DNA from: Azospirillum brasilense
GTDB lineage: Bacteria; Pseudomonadota; Alphaproteobacteria; Azospirillales; Azospirillaceae
NCBI RefSeq assembly: GCF_003349955.1
Contig: NZ_QLKQ01000056.1
Location: 1-49,594, forward strand
Reading direction: 5' to 3'
DNA length: 49,594 bases
The notes beneath the pieces were generated by a model that made no database searches, was not told the DNA's origin, and worked only from the letters and a program-made list of their open reading frames with translations. A program made the translations under genes and the position numbers. Positions 38,801 to 47,900 of the stretch are shown in pieces (the stretch's first letter is position 1; every line of letters starts with the position of its first letter).

Positions 38801-41781
38801 CGCTGGGCCTCGGCCAGACGGTGGCGATGTCCACCCTGGTCAGCGCCACCGACGCCGAGGGCGACGCGCTGAGCTACTACATCACCGACCCGTCGGGGGG
38901 CGGGCGGCTGAACCTGAACGGCGCGGTCAACCAGCTGACCACGACCCAGCAGGCGGCCGGCAACTATCAGGTTTCCGCCGCCGACTTCGCCAAGCTGACC
39001 TACACCGGCGGCGGCAGCGAGGCACTGACCGTCTGGGCCTACGACGGGTTGCAGTGGAGCGCCGCCACGGGAGTGTCGGTAACAGTGATCAACAGCGCCC
39101 CCGTCATCACAGGGTCGTCGAATGCGTTGGGCCTTGGCCAGACGGTGGCGATGTCCACGCTGGTCAGCGCTTCGGACGCCGACGGTCAGGCGCTGAGCTA
39201 CTACATCACCGACCCGTCGGGGGCCGGCCGGCTGAACCTGAACGGCGCCGTCAACCAGCTGACCGCGACCCAGCAGGCGGCCGGCAACTATCAGGTCTCC
39301 GCCACCGACTTCGCCAAGCTGACCTACACCGGCGGCGGCGGCGAGCAACTCAAGGTCTGGGTCTATGATGGGTTGCAGTGGAGCGATGCTGCGGCGGTGA
39401 CGGTGACCAACAGCGCGCCCACCGTCACCGCGGTGTCGCGGATGCTGAATATCGGTCAGACGGTGGCCGTGTCCACGCTGTTCAGCGCCACCGACGCCGA
39501 GGGCGACGCGCTGGTCTATTACATCTCCGACCCGTCGGGGGCTGGCCAGCTCAACCTGAACGGCGCGGTCAACCAGCTGAGCGCGACCCAGCAGGCGGCC
39601 GGCAACTACCAGGTTTCCGCCGCCGACTTCGCCAAGTTGACCTACACCGGCGGCGGCACCGAGCAATTGAAGGTCTGGGCCTACGACGGGTTGCAGTGGA
39701 GCGCTGCGGTGACGGCGGCGGTGACCTACAGTGCCCCCATCGTTACCGCGACGCAACTGGCCTTGGCCGTTGGCCAGACGGTGGCTGTTTCCACGCTGGT
39801 CACCGTCGCCGGCGCCGACGGCGACGCGCTGAGCTACTACATCACCGACCCGTCGGGGGAAGGGTGGATCAACCTGAACGGCGCGGTCAACCAGCTGAAC
39901 GCGACCCAGCAGGCGGGGGGCAATTATCAGGTCTCCGCCGCCGACTTCGCCAAACTGACCTACACCGCCGACGGAAACGAAGAGTTGAAGATTTGGGCCT
40001 ATGATGGATTGAGGTCGGGAGAACCGGTAACGGCGAAAATCACCAACAACGTTTCCGTGTTCAACCGCCGGCCCATCGTGACACCCAATGCGCCGTTGCG
40101 GACAAAGATCGGGGAGGAGGTGTACCTCTCCAGCTTGTTCAGCGTCATCGATCCTGATGGCGATCCGATAACGAACTATTACGTCCGTGATCGTGATTCG
40201 ATCGACCAGGGGGTCCTGAACCTGAACGGTGCCATCAACATGTTGAGTCAAGCTGAGCAAAACAAAGGTTACTATCAGTTTTCCGCTGAAGACTTTGCCA
40301 AGGTCACATTTAGAAACCCCGGTGGTGCCTTTCTGAATGTCAAAGCCTCTGATGAACAGGGCTGGAGCAAGTTGGAACTCCTCACGCTGATCAACGCCTC
40401 GCCAGTCATCAAGGCGCTTCCGCGGTCGGTCAAGGTTGGCGAGACGATCAGTCTCGCTTCCCTGTTCACCGATATCCCGGACTACGAAGGCGACCCGGTG
40501 GTCAGTTACCTCATCAGAGGCCCGTACGGCAGCGATAATCTCGTAAACCTGGACGGCACCGATGGCCGGATCAACCTGAACGGCGCTGTAAATCTGCTTA
40601 CTTGGGACAGTGCCCCATATGGCCAGTATCGCGTTTCTGCGGCCGACATCCATAAGGTTACGTACACGGGCGCCGGCGGCGAAACCATGATAACCATAGC
40701 TCCGTACGATGAGCAATCGAGTGGCTATGGAGAGTTCATACATCTGACCAACGCCGCACCGTTTGTCGAAGCGCTGCCGCAGACGCTCGCGAACAATCAG
40801 AGGGTCAGTGCTTCCACCCTGTTCAGCGTGATCGATGCGGACGGGGACGTGATGACGCGTTACGCCATCAGGGATCCGGCGGGTGCTGGCTCGGTCAACT
40901 TGAACGGTGCCACCAATCTGGCGAGTGTGGCCGACCAGGCGCTTGGCGTCTACGAGTTCTCCGCCGCCGACCTCGCAAGGGTCACCTACACAAGCGGTGG
41001 CCGCGAGGCACTGCGCATCCGGGCTTATGACGGGGGGCAGTGGAGCGACGAGGCGGCGGTGCTGATGAACAATGGCGCCCCGGTTCTGACGTCGGTGCCT
41101 CATACGCTGAAGGCCGGGCAGACCGTCGGCATGTCCACCCTGTTCAAGGTCGCCGATACGGGCGTGAACCCGGTCACGCGCTACGCCATCCAAGACCCGG
41201 CGGGCGGCGGTACGGTGAACCTGAACGGGGCCATCAACATGGCAAGCGCGGGGGATCAAGCCGCCGGCATTTCCTGGATTTCGCAGGCCGACATCGGGAA
41301 GGTGACCTATACGGGCGGTGCGACCGAACAGGTTAAGGTTTCAGCCTATGATGGCGTCCAGTGGGGCGCCACGACGACGGTGTCACTGATCAATCAAGCG
41401 CCGGTGGCGACCATGAAGACCGGGGTGGATAACTCCTTCTCCGGCCTCTACGTCTATAGTGGTGAACCCTTCCTCCTCACCGGCGCATTCTACGTCTTTG
41501 ATCCGGAGGGCGATGATATAACCCACTATCGGATCGACGCTCCGTCCGTACTCGGCACCATGAATCTGAACGGCGCCACCAATTTGGCGAGTGCGGCTGA
41601 CCAGGCTTTGGACAGATACATAGTGTCCGCCGATGATATCGGAAAAGTGGAGTTTGCTTTTTTCTCTGACATATCTGTGATCGGAAGCCCTCTTCCATCC
41701 GGAAGATACATGGATTTTTACGCTTACGACGGCGCGCAATGGAGCCAGGCGACCGGTATTGGATTGGCGCATCTCTTCTGA
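35890..41781 (+). CDS. Giant serralysin-type (M10) metalloprotease with fourteen C-terminal repeats
   Basis: 1963 residues from ATG 35890, preceded by GGGAG; TTG 35863 is the alternative. Residues 1-60 carry the cysteine cluster QCGCAQCQ (Cys28, 30, 33). The catalytic domain has HEIGHALGLKHPG (His196, Glu197, His200, His206) and the Met-turn VMSYY (Met234). Four RTX-like nonapeptides (GGSGNDTLI, GNAADNTLT, GGSGNDTIN, GGGGSDTAV, about 342-378) bind calcium. Then come fourteen ~106-residue units with DADGD and NLNGA motifs, like the cadherin/VCBS-type repeats of large RTX adhesins. There is no Sec signal peptide, so type I secretion is expected; no secretion genes lie nearby. Protease plus adhesin-like stalk suggests a cell-surface or matrix role. 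Confidence 0.9.
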   Translation: MPYDQLDTTSSSDTGSASDQFAPHYAQCGCAQCQSALGELSSFTAASLDPVSAVIPSGNTNIDALLAGNVYRWNYGSALGSAVNLTYSFLTSVPSYYGSSAAERTGFQAVTAAMQTGIQNALAFYEQVANVKFTYDASGNGNLTFGQCAMGSSSSAYAYYPMTGGQSVAGDVWYNVNYAPNQTQTAGSFGYMTTLHEIGHALGLKHPGNYNAGGGGTAGPYLPSSTDNVKYTVMSYYGGTLSLANPQTLQLYDIQAIQYLYGANTSWHSGDDTYTVSNSSPLVMTIWDGGGTDTIDASNQSHAVAINLNAGAFSSIGVNASGAAASQNIAIAYNVTVENAIGGSGNDTLIGNAADNTLTGGSGNDTINGGGGSDTAVFTGNRSEYGTTLYNGTVTVSDRTGGRDGVDTLTNIQFLKFADQTVSTDTLQPNRAPIATGLSQTVLIGQTVALSMLVSATDADGDALSYYITDPSGAGRLNLNGAVNVLGATQQAAGNYQVSAADFVKLTYTGNGAEQLKIWAYDGMQWSAATAATVINSAPTATATPRGVALGQTVAVSTLVSATDADGDALSYYISDPSGAGRLNLNGAVNVLSATQQAAGNYQVSAADFAKLTYTGNGAEALTVWVYDGAHWSAATTVSVFNRAPTVTATPRGVGLGQTVAVSTLVSATDAEGDALSYYITDPSGGGRLNLNGAVNVLTATQQAAGNYQVSAADFAKLTYTGGGAEALTVWAYDGAQWSAATTVSVSNRAPTVTATPRGVGLGQTVAMSTLVSAADADGDALSYYITDPSGAGRLNLNGAVNVLTATQQAAGNYQVSAADFAKLTYTGGGAEALTVWAYDGAQWSAATTVSVSNRAPTVTATPRGVGLGQTVAVSTLVSATDADGDALSYYITDPSGAGRINLNGAVNQLTATQQAAGNYQVSAADFAKLTYTGNGAEALTVWAYDGAQWSAATTVSVSNRAPTVTATPTALGLGQTVAMSTLVSATDAEGDALSYYITDPSGGGRLNLNGAVNQLTTTQQAAGNYQVSAADFAKLTYTGGGSEALTVWAYDGLQWSAATGVSVTVINSAPVITGSSNALGLGQTVAMSTLVSASDADGQALSYYITDPSGAGRLNLNGAVNQLTATQQAAGNYQVSATDFAKLTYTGGGGEQLKVWVYDGLQWSDAAAVTVTNSAPTVTAVSRMLNIGQTVAVSTLFSATDAEGDALVYYISDPSGAGQLNLNGAVNQLSATQQAAGNYQVSAADFAKLTYTGGGTEQLKVWAYDGLQWSAAVTAAVTYSAPIVTATQLALAVGQTVAVSTLVTVAGADGDALSYYITDPSGEGWINLNGAVNQLNATQQAGGNYQVSAADFAKLTYTADGNEELKIWAYDGLRSGEPVTAKITNNVSVFNRRPIVTPNAPLRTKIGEEVYLSSLFSVIDPDGDPITNYYVRDRDSIDQGVLNLNGAINMLSQAEQNKGYYQFSAEDFAKVTFRNPGGAFLNVKASDEQGWSKLELLTLINASPVIKALPRSVKVGETISLASLFTDIPDYEGDPVVSYLIRGPYGSDNLVNLDGTDGRINLNGAVNLLTWDSAPYGQYRVSAADIHKVTYTGAGGETMITIAPYDEQSSGYGEFIHLTNAAPFVEALPQTLANNQRVSASTLFSVIDADGDVMTRYAIRDPAGAGSVNLNGATNLASVADQALGVYEFSAADLARVTYTSGGREALRIRAYDGGQWSDEAAVLMNNGAPVLTSVPHTLKAGQTVGMSTLFKVADTGVNPVTRYAIQDPAGGGTVNLNGAINMASAGDQAAGISWISQADIGKVTYTGGATEQVKVSAYDGVQWGATTTVSLINQAPVATMKTGVDNSFSGLYVYSGEPFLLTGAFYVFDPEGDDITHYRIDAPSVLGTMNLNGATNLASAADQALDRYIVSADDIGKVEFAFFSDISVIGSPLPSGRYMDFYAYDGAQWSQATGIGLAHLF
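37183..41778 (+). repeat. Fourteen-unit tandem coding repeat within the metalloprotease
   Basis: Units start at 37183, 37501, 37819, 38137, 38455, 38773, 39097, 39415, 39733, 40069, 40399, 40756, 41077 and 41398. The first five intervals are exactly 318 nt, later ones 318-357 nt. Units 2-7 are nearly identical at the DNA level; units 10-14 share only the core pattern and have a different, less GC-rich codon use. Each unit codes one NLNGA motif and one YDG motif ahead of an (A/S/T)-rich linker. Confidence 0.95.
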
Positions 41782-41845
41782 CCAGATTGAGAATGCGGCC
41801 AGCCCACAACATGGAATAGAACTTTCCTTCCGCATTTCTGGGGTT

Positions 41846-41880
41846 CGACAGAGCGGACTATGGGATTGCGGTCTCTGTCG
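41846..41880. other. Inverted repeat between convergent protease and kinase genes
   Basis: CGACAGAG and CTCTGTCG form a perfect 8-bp stem around a 19-nt loop, in the 153-bp gap between the two convergent genes. It could contribute to termination in either direction, but no T run follows it. Confidence 0.35.
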
Positions 41881-41934
41881 AGGCGCGGTTCAAGGGCCGC
41901 CGCCCGGCCAAGCCAGAGCGCGCTGCAAGCTCCA

Positions 41935-43875
41935 TTACGTCATCCGACGCTCGGCCGCGGGGCCCGTGCGCCTCGGCAGATCGACGACGACGGAGGTGCC
42001 GTCCGCCTGCGTGTCGATGGCAAGGCGGGCACCGATGGCCTGGGCCCGCCGCCTCATGTTGGCAAGGCCGTAGCCGCCGGGGCGGTCGGCCGCGCCGCCG
42101 GATCCGTCGTCGGCGACCACCACGCGCACCCCGTCGTCTGTCGGCAGGATCTCGATCGTCACCCGGTCGGCCCCCGAATGTCGGGCGGCGTTGATGGTCG
42201 CCTCCTGGAGCAGGCGGAACAGCTCCAGCGCCGTCGAGGACGACCAGCCGGACGCCTCGGGCAGGGCGTGCATCCGCCAATCCAAGGTGATGCCGAGAGC
42301 GCGAAGCTGGGGTTCGATGTGATCCCGGAAGTTCGCCAGCATCATGCCGGGGTCGTCGCCCACCTCGGCCATCGAGGCGATGACCAGACGCAGGTCGATC
42401 AGCGCCTGGCGCGCCGCGCTGCCGAGGTCGCGGGCGTCGGCGCCTGTCCGGCCGCTGAGCGCCACCATCGACACCAGCTGGCCGGCGAGACCGTCGTGAA
42501 GGTCGCGGGTGAGGCGCGAGCGTTCCGCCTCGAGCGCGATGGCCCTCTCCTGGGCCTGCTCGCGGGTCAGGCTGACACGCAAGGCCGCCTCCGCGTCGGC
42601 GATTTCCCGGCGCAGCTTGGCGTTGAACTGGTCCACCGCGTTGAGGGCCGTCGCGAAACGCCACATCAGAACGGTGCTGGTGACGCTGAGGACCATCAGC
42701 ACGGGGATCGAAAACGGGCTGATGAACAGGGGCTCTCCGGTGGCGCCGTAGAGGGATGCCGCCTGATGAACGAGCGTCAGCACCGCCAGCAGCGTGGCGC
42801 CCAGGATCACATGGGCCGCGTCGTTGTGGTGCCGGATCGCGGCGTGGACGAGCACCGCGACGGCGATGGCGCTCAGGACCATGGCGATCGGCAAGGCAAT
42901 GAACCAGATCAGCGTCTGGAGCTGCTCAGGCGGCAGGAGGAAGAATCCCGCGGTCGTCCCGAACGGCAACACGGCCAGCAGAAGGGTGGCGGGCGGCAAC
43001 CGGCGGCCGGCGAAGCTGAGGGCGAACGGAATCAGCAGCGCCGTCACCCAGGAGAAGGACAGGTTGGACAGCCACATGACCGAGGGCAGGACAAGCGAGT
43101 CCGGCAGGACCAGCGCCAGATGGCTTATGGAGTTGAAGAACAGAATACCGGCGAACACGATGTAGAACAATTCGGACCGGCGGGCGGCCCAGACGATCAC
43201 CAGCAACACCCCGAAGGCGATCTCCCAGGCGAACAGAAGCTGGGGCAGCGTAATCAGGAGAAAGTTGTGCCACTGGTACACCGGCCGCAGCAGGCCGTCC
43301 GGCCCGGCATGGATGCGGCCCAGATAGCTTTTCTTGCCGAACGCCATCACCGTGCGGATCTCCACGGTGTTGACGCCGTCCTTCAGCAGAGGCGCCGGAA
43401 TCGGGATGATGGCCGGCCAGATCAGGGTGACGATCTGGCCGGAATGCCTCCACTCGCTGTCGTACAGCAGGACGTCGTTGAGCCGGACGAGGATGCGGCC
43501 GGAATAGCGCGACACCAGAACGGACCATGGGGTTTCGCCGTCGGGAGAGCGGCCTTCCGGAGAGCGATCCTCCGGGGAATGAACAAAGTCCATCCGGTAA
43601 AGACCGCCGCCGAAGCGGCCCGCGCCGGGCACCGCCATGCTGTGGGGCAGCGAGACGGCGGTTTCCGGACCATCCACCGGCCGGTCGAGGTCCACCAGCG
43701 GTTTGAACAGGGCGCGATCGAGGGCAACGCCGCCCTCGGGTGGCGGCAATTGAAAGAAGCGGACGGCGATGCCCAGCGCGAGAATGGTCAGGTAGAAGAG
43801 GGCGAGAGCGCCGCGCCGCCGCGCCAGCGATCCCGCCATCCCATCCCGGCGGACCCCTGCGAGACCGGCGCTCAC
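41935..43875 (-). CDS. 7TMR-DISM-like sensor histidine kinase (HisKA_3)
   Basis: 646 residues. A first membrane helix (about 24-41) is followed by a periplasmic beta-rich domain (about 45-200) with FGGGLYRMDF, GRILVRLNDVLLYDSEWRHSG and DGVNTVEIRTV, like the carbohydrate-binding jelly-roll domains of 7TMR-DISM receptors. Seven helices follow (about 203-410), then a short coiled coil (AKLRREIADAEAALRVSLTREQAQERAIALEAERSRL). The HisKA_3 phospho-acceptor is His460 in TRDLHDGLAGQL; the ATPase domain has LLQEATINAARHSGA and VVADDGSGG. It should phosphorylate the LuxR-type regulator encoded 4 nt upstream. Ligand probably extracellular glycan-like, by family. Confidence 0.9.
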   Translation of the reverse strand: MSAGLAGVRRDGMAGSLARRRGALALFYLTILALGIAVRFFQLPPPEGGVALDRALFKPLVDLDRPVDGPETAVSLPHSMAVPGAGRFGGGLYRMDFVHSPEDRSPEGRSPDGETPWSVLVSRYSGRILVRLNDVLLYDSEWRHSGQIVTLIWPAIIPIPAPLLKDGVNTVEIRTVMAFGKKSYLGRIHAGPDGLLRPVYQWHNFLLITLPQLLFAWEIAFGVLLVIVWAARRSELFYIVFAGILFFNSISHLALVLPDSLVLPSVMWLSNLSFSWVTALLIPFALSFAGRRLPPATLLLAVLPFGTTAGFFLLPPEQLQTLIWFIALPIAMVLSAIAVAVLVHAAIRHHNDAAHVILGATLLAVLTLVHQAASLYGATGEPLFISPFSIPVLMVLSVTSTVLMWRFATALNAVDQFNAKLRREIADAEAALRVSLTREQAQERAIALEAERSRLTRDLHDGLAGQLVSMVALSGRTGADARDLGSAARQALIDLRLVIASMAEVGDDPGMMLANFRDHIEPQLRALGITLDWRMHALPEASGWSSSTALELFRLLQEATINAARHSGADRVTIEILPTDDGVRVVVADDGSGGAADRPGGYGLANMRRRAQAIGARLAIDTQADGTSVVVDLPRRTGPAAERRMT

Positions 43876-43879
43876 CGCC

Positions 43880-44599
43880 TCACTCTCCGAGCCGGATCAG
43901 CTTGCGCTCGATCGCTTCGAAGATCGCCTCGGAGCGCGAATTGACCTCGAGTTTGCGGTAGATGTTCTTGATGTAGGAGGGCACGGTCTGCCGCGACAGG
44001 CCCAGCCGGTCGGCGATGTCGTTGTAGGTGAATCCCTTGGCGATGCCCCACAGGATGTCGGTCTCGCGCGGCGTCAGCAGCGGCGCCGGCTTCTTCGCCG
44101 GGCTGAACGAGCCGTCCTGGACCCGCCGGATGATGTAACGGGCGATGGAGGCCGAGATGGGCGACCGACCCTCGATCAGGTCATGGACCGCCTCGACCAT
44201 GTCCACGGGCTGGGAATCCTTGAGGATGTAGCCCGACGCCCCGGCGCGGATCGCCGTCACCACGCTGTCCTCGTCGCCCAGCACCGAGATCACCATGATC
44301 TCGGTGGCCGGGTAACGCTCCCGCACCTCGCGGATCAGTGCGGCGCCGTGGCCGTCGGGCAACCGCAGGTCGGTGACCAGGACGGTCGGGAGAAACCGTT
44401 CGCAGGCGGTCCGGGCCTCCGCCAGCGTGCCGGCGACCGCCTGCAGCTCGATGCCGCGCCCGGCCATCAGGGTCTCCGCCAGATGATCGCGCGTCGGCGG
44501 ATCGTCCTCGACCAGAACGACCGTGACGTGGCGGGAACCGGAAAGCGGTTCGTCGGCCGGGCGCGATGCCATGGACTGTCTGCGATCCTCGAACGGCAT
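43880..44599 (-). CDS. NarL/LuxR-type response regulator
   Basis: 239 residues. Receiver domain with the acidic pair in VVLVEDDPPTRDH, phospho-acceptor Asp77 (VLVTDLRLPDGHG) and Lys in GYILKDSQP; C-terminal LuxR HTH LTPRETDILWGIAKGFTYNDIADRLGLSRQTVPSYIKNIYRKLEVNSRSEA. ATG 44599 or the internal ATG 44572 could be the start. It pairs with the downstream kinase and is divergent from the giant adhesin gene, with repeated palindromes in the space between. By analogy with UhpA-type regulators it would activate that adhesin, itself, or both. Confidence 0.92.
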   Translation of the reverse strand: MPFEDRRQSMASRPADEPLSGSRHVTVVLVEDDPPTRDHLAETLMAGRGIELQAVAGTLAEARTACERFLPTVLVTDLRLPDGHGAALIREVRERYPATEIMVISVLGDEDSVVTAIRAGASGYILKDSQPVDMVEAVHDLIEGRSPISASIARYIIRRVQDGSFSPAKKPAPLLTPRETDILWGIAKGFTYNDIADRLGLSRQTVPSYIKNIYRKLEVNSRSEAIFEAIERKLIRLGE

Positions 44600-44686
44600 G
44601 GCTCGGACCGGCTGCCGCCGCCGCCATCATGCGTGAAACCTGGGGTATCCGCCGGAGACGATAATCGGCGCTCACCGCGCCAACAA

Positions 44687-44807
44687 CCCCCTATCGAGGG
44701 TGGCGAGGCCGCTCCCCCTATTCATGGGGGGCTCCGGACGGAGAGCGGAAGGGACGTTTACCCCCCTATTCATGGGGTGCCGGTCCTTTGACTACCCCCG
44801 TATGGTC
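44687..44807. promoter_or_regulatory. Cluster of CCCCCTATTCATGGGG-type palindromes
   Basis: Two near-identical copies, CCCCCTATTCATGGGGG (44714-44730) and CCCCCTATTCATGGGGT (44762-44778), and two weaker ones, CCCCCTATCGAGGGT (44687-44701) and CCCCCGTATGGTC (44795-44807). Start distances are 27, 48 and 33 nt. Such repeated sites between a LuxR-type regulator gene and a divergent target are typical regulator binding arrays. Confidence 0.7.
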
Positions 44808-44936
44808 TATAACCATTGAGTGTTCCGACAGGACGCGCCGCAACTTTTTCCTGGATCGCCCCGCATCGTCGCGGTGAGCGGTCCGGGAGTGCCCGCGTCG
44901 GCGGAGCGCCGGCACGCGGAACGACAGGGGTGCGCT

Positions 44937-47900
44937 GTGAACGGAAAGACGTGTCCTGCCAAGACGGCTCCGGCCAAATCTGCTCCGGCCAAGTCTGCTC
45001 CAGCCAAGTCTGCTCCAGTTGCGCCCGCCGGCGCCCCTAAGGCGAAGCGGCGCCATGCTTTCCCCTCCGCACTCGCGGTCTGGCCTGTCCCGCGTTGCTT
45101 CTCCGGACCGTCCCCGAACGGGCGGCCGCTGGCCAGACTGTCGCTGGGGCTGATGACCAGCGTCGCCCTGATGGCCAGCGCCATCGTGCCGGTCGCGGCG
45201 CAGTCCCTGCCGTCCGGCCCGTCGGTCGCCGCCGGGGCGGTGTCCATCGCCACGCCCTCGGGCACCAGCGTCATCATCGACCAGTCCTCCAAGAACGCGG
45301 TCATCAACTGGAACAGCTTCTCCATCGGCAAGGGGAACAGCGTCGCCATCAACAACGGCGGCGGCGCGACGCTGAACCGGGTCACCGGCAACATCCCGTC
45401 GCGCATCGACGGTTCCCTGACGGCCACCGGCTCGGTCTATCTGGTCAACCCCGCCGGCGTGGCGGTCGGGCCGACCGGCAAGGTCCTCGCCGGCGGGTCC
45501 TTCACCGCCTCCACCCTCGACGTTTCGGACACGGCGTTCCTGAAAGGCGGGGACAAGACCTTCTCCGGCACGTCCAAGGCGACGGTGACCAACGCCGGCT
45601 CGATCGGTTCGCTGGGCGGTGACGTGGCGCTGATCGCGCGCGAGGTCGGCAACAGCGGCACCATCACCGCCCCCAACGGCACGGTGGGCCTCGCCGCCGG
45701 CTACGAGGTGCTGGTGAAGGATGGTGCGGTCGAGGGCGGCAAGTTCCACGTCAAGGTCGGCGGGGCCGACACCGCGGCGGCGACCTCCGGTCGGATCACC
45801 GCGGCGGCGGCGGAGATCCGCGCCAACGGCGGCAACGTCTACGCCCTGGCCGGCAACACCGGCGGCGTGATCGCCGCCACCGGAACCGCCAGCGTCGGAG
45901 GGCGCGTCTTCCTGACGGCCGGCGACAGCGGCACGGTCGAGGCCGGGGGCAGCATCACCGCGACCCGGACGGCGGAGAACGGCGCCGTCCAGGGCGGCGA
46001 CATCCGGGTGTCCGGCGGCAAGACCACGGTCAGCGGAGCGCTGTCGGCAAAGGGCGCTGCCGGCAAGGGCGGCACCGCAGGCAAGGGCGGCACGGTGGCG
46101 GTGACCGGCGCGGCGGTGACGCTGACCGGCACGGCTTCGCTGGACGCCTCGGGCGGCCGTGGCGGCGCGGTGGTGGTCGGCGGCGACTACCAGGGCGGCA
46201 AGGACGCGGCCAGGAAGACGCTCAAGGAGACGGTGGCGAACGCGAAGACGACCACCGTCGCCGCCGGGGCGCGGCTGTCCGCCGATGGCATCGCCGGGGA
46301 TGGCGGCAGCGTCGTGGTGTGGTCGGACGAGCGCACGGACTTCGCCGGCACGATCGCGGCGCGGGGCGCCGGGACGGGCGGCAACGGGGGCAGTGTCGAG
46401 GTGTCGGGCAAGGCGCTGCTGTCCTTCACCGGAACCGCCGATCTGAGGGCGGCGTCGGGAAAGACCGGGACGCTGCTGCTCGACCCCTACAACCTGACGA
46501 TCTCCGCCGCGGCGGACGGCAACGTCTCGGGTCTGTCCGCCAACGGCGACGACAGCGTGCTGAGCGTTGCCACCCTGACGGCGGCCCTGGCCTCGGCCAA
46601 CGTCACCGTGACCACCGGCTCCGGCGGCAGCCAGGCCGGCACCATCACCGTGGCGGCGCCGGTGGCGTGGTCCGCCGACACGGTGCTGACCCTGGCCGCG
46701 GACGGCGACATCGTCGTCAACGCCCCGATCACTGCGACGGGAAGCGCCGCCGGGCTGGTCCTCCAATACGGTGCGGGCAAGGGATACAGCTTCGGCAGCG
46801 CCGGATCGGTGACGCTGTCGGGCGCCAACGCCACGCTGCGGATCGGCGAGACCGGGGCGCTCCAGTCCTACACCCTGATCCACGACATGGCGGCGCTCGA
46901 CGACATCGAGACCACCGGACCGTCGGGGCGTTACGCGCTGGCACAAAGCCTGGACGCGGCGGGAACGACCTACACCGCCGCGGTGGTGGCCGGCACCTTC
47001 ACCGGAACCTTCACCGGTCTGGGCAACAGCATCGCCAACCTGACGATCAACGCCCCCGACACCGATGACGTCGGCCTGTTCGGGACACTCGGCAGCGGCA
47101 GCAGCCTTCGCGACATCGGCCTCGTCAACGCCACCGTGATCGGCAAGAGCAGAGTCGGCGGGCTTGCCGGCGCCACCCTCGGCACCGTGGCGCAGGCCTA
47201 CGTCGCGGGGGGAAGCGTGACGGGAAGCGAGTGGGTCGGCGGCCTCATCGGCGCCAACGACCATGGCGTCATCGGGCAGTCCTACGCCACGGGCAACGTG
47301 ACGGGAAGCGGGTCTTACGTCGGTGGGCTCGTCGGCGGGTCCTCGAACGCAACCTACGAAACCGTCCACGCGACCGGCACGGTCGTCGGCTCCGAATCGG
47401 TTGGCGGTCTCATCGGCGACAGCGACAGCGACAGCATCACCAAGGCCTTCGCGACCGGGAGCGTGAGCGGCGCGTCCACCGTCGGTGGCCTGATCGGCGC
47501 CCTGCGCGGAGGGGCGGGATCGCTTTCGGAGAGCTATGCGATCGGTGACGTCACGGCGACGGTGAACAAGGCCGGAGGGCTGCTCGGCGGGGCCGAGGAC
47601 GCCTCCGTGAGCAAGGTCTACGCCACCGGATCGGTCACCGGCACCATCAGCGCCGACGATGGCGAGCATTTCATCGGCGGTCTCGTGGGCGACAGCTTCT
47701 ACGCCTCGATCAGCGACGCCTACGCCACGGGACGGGTGACGCTGAGCGCCACCTGCACGTCGAGCAACTGCAAGGCGGGCGGGCTCGCCGGCCGGCAAGC
47801 CAACGGCACCATCCGCGACAGCTATTGGGACAAGGGCACGACGGGCCAAGCCGGCGACATCGGCGACGGCAGCGGCTCCAACAACGTCGGCATCGAAACG

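Noticed and set aside
37464..39368. A 634-codon plus-strand frame inside the repeat array
   Set aside because: An out-of-frame reading of the protease repeats; it is periodic only because the DNA is periodic.
36352..41259. A 1635-codon open frame antisense to the metalloprotease
   Set aside because: It mirrors the coding repeats, is rich in Arg/Gly/Val with no domain, and exists because GC-rich coding DNA rarely forms stops on the opposite strand.
37183..41778. Regular direct repeats considered as a CRISPR or satellite array
   Set aside because: The 318-nt period is a multiple of three, lies in one continuous reading frame and codes a conserved domain; there are no short repeats with unique spacers.
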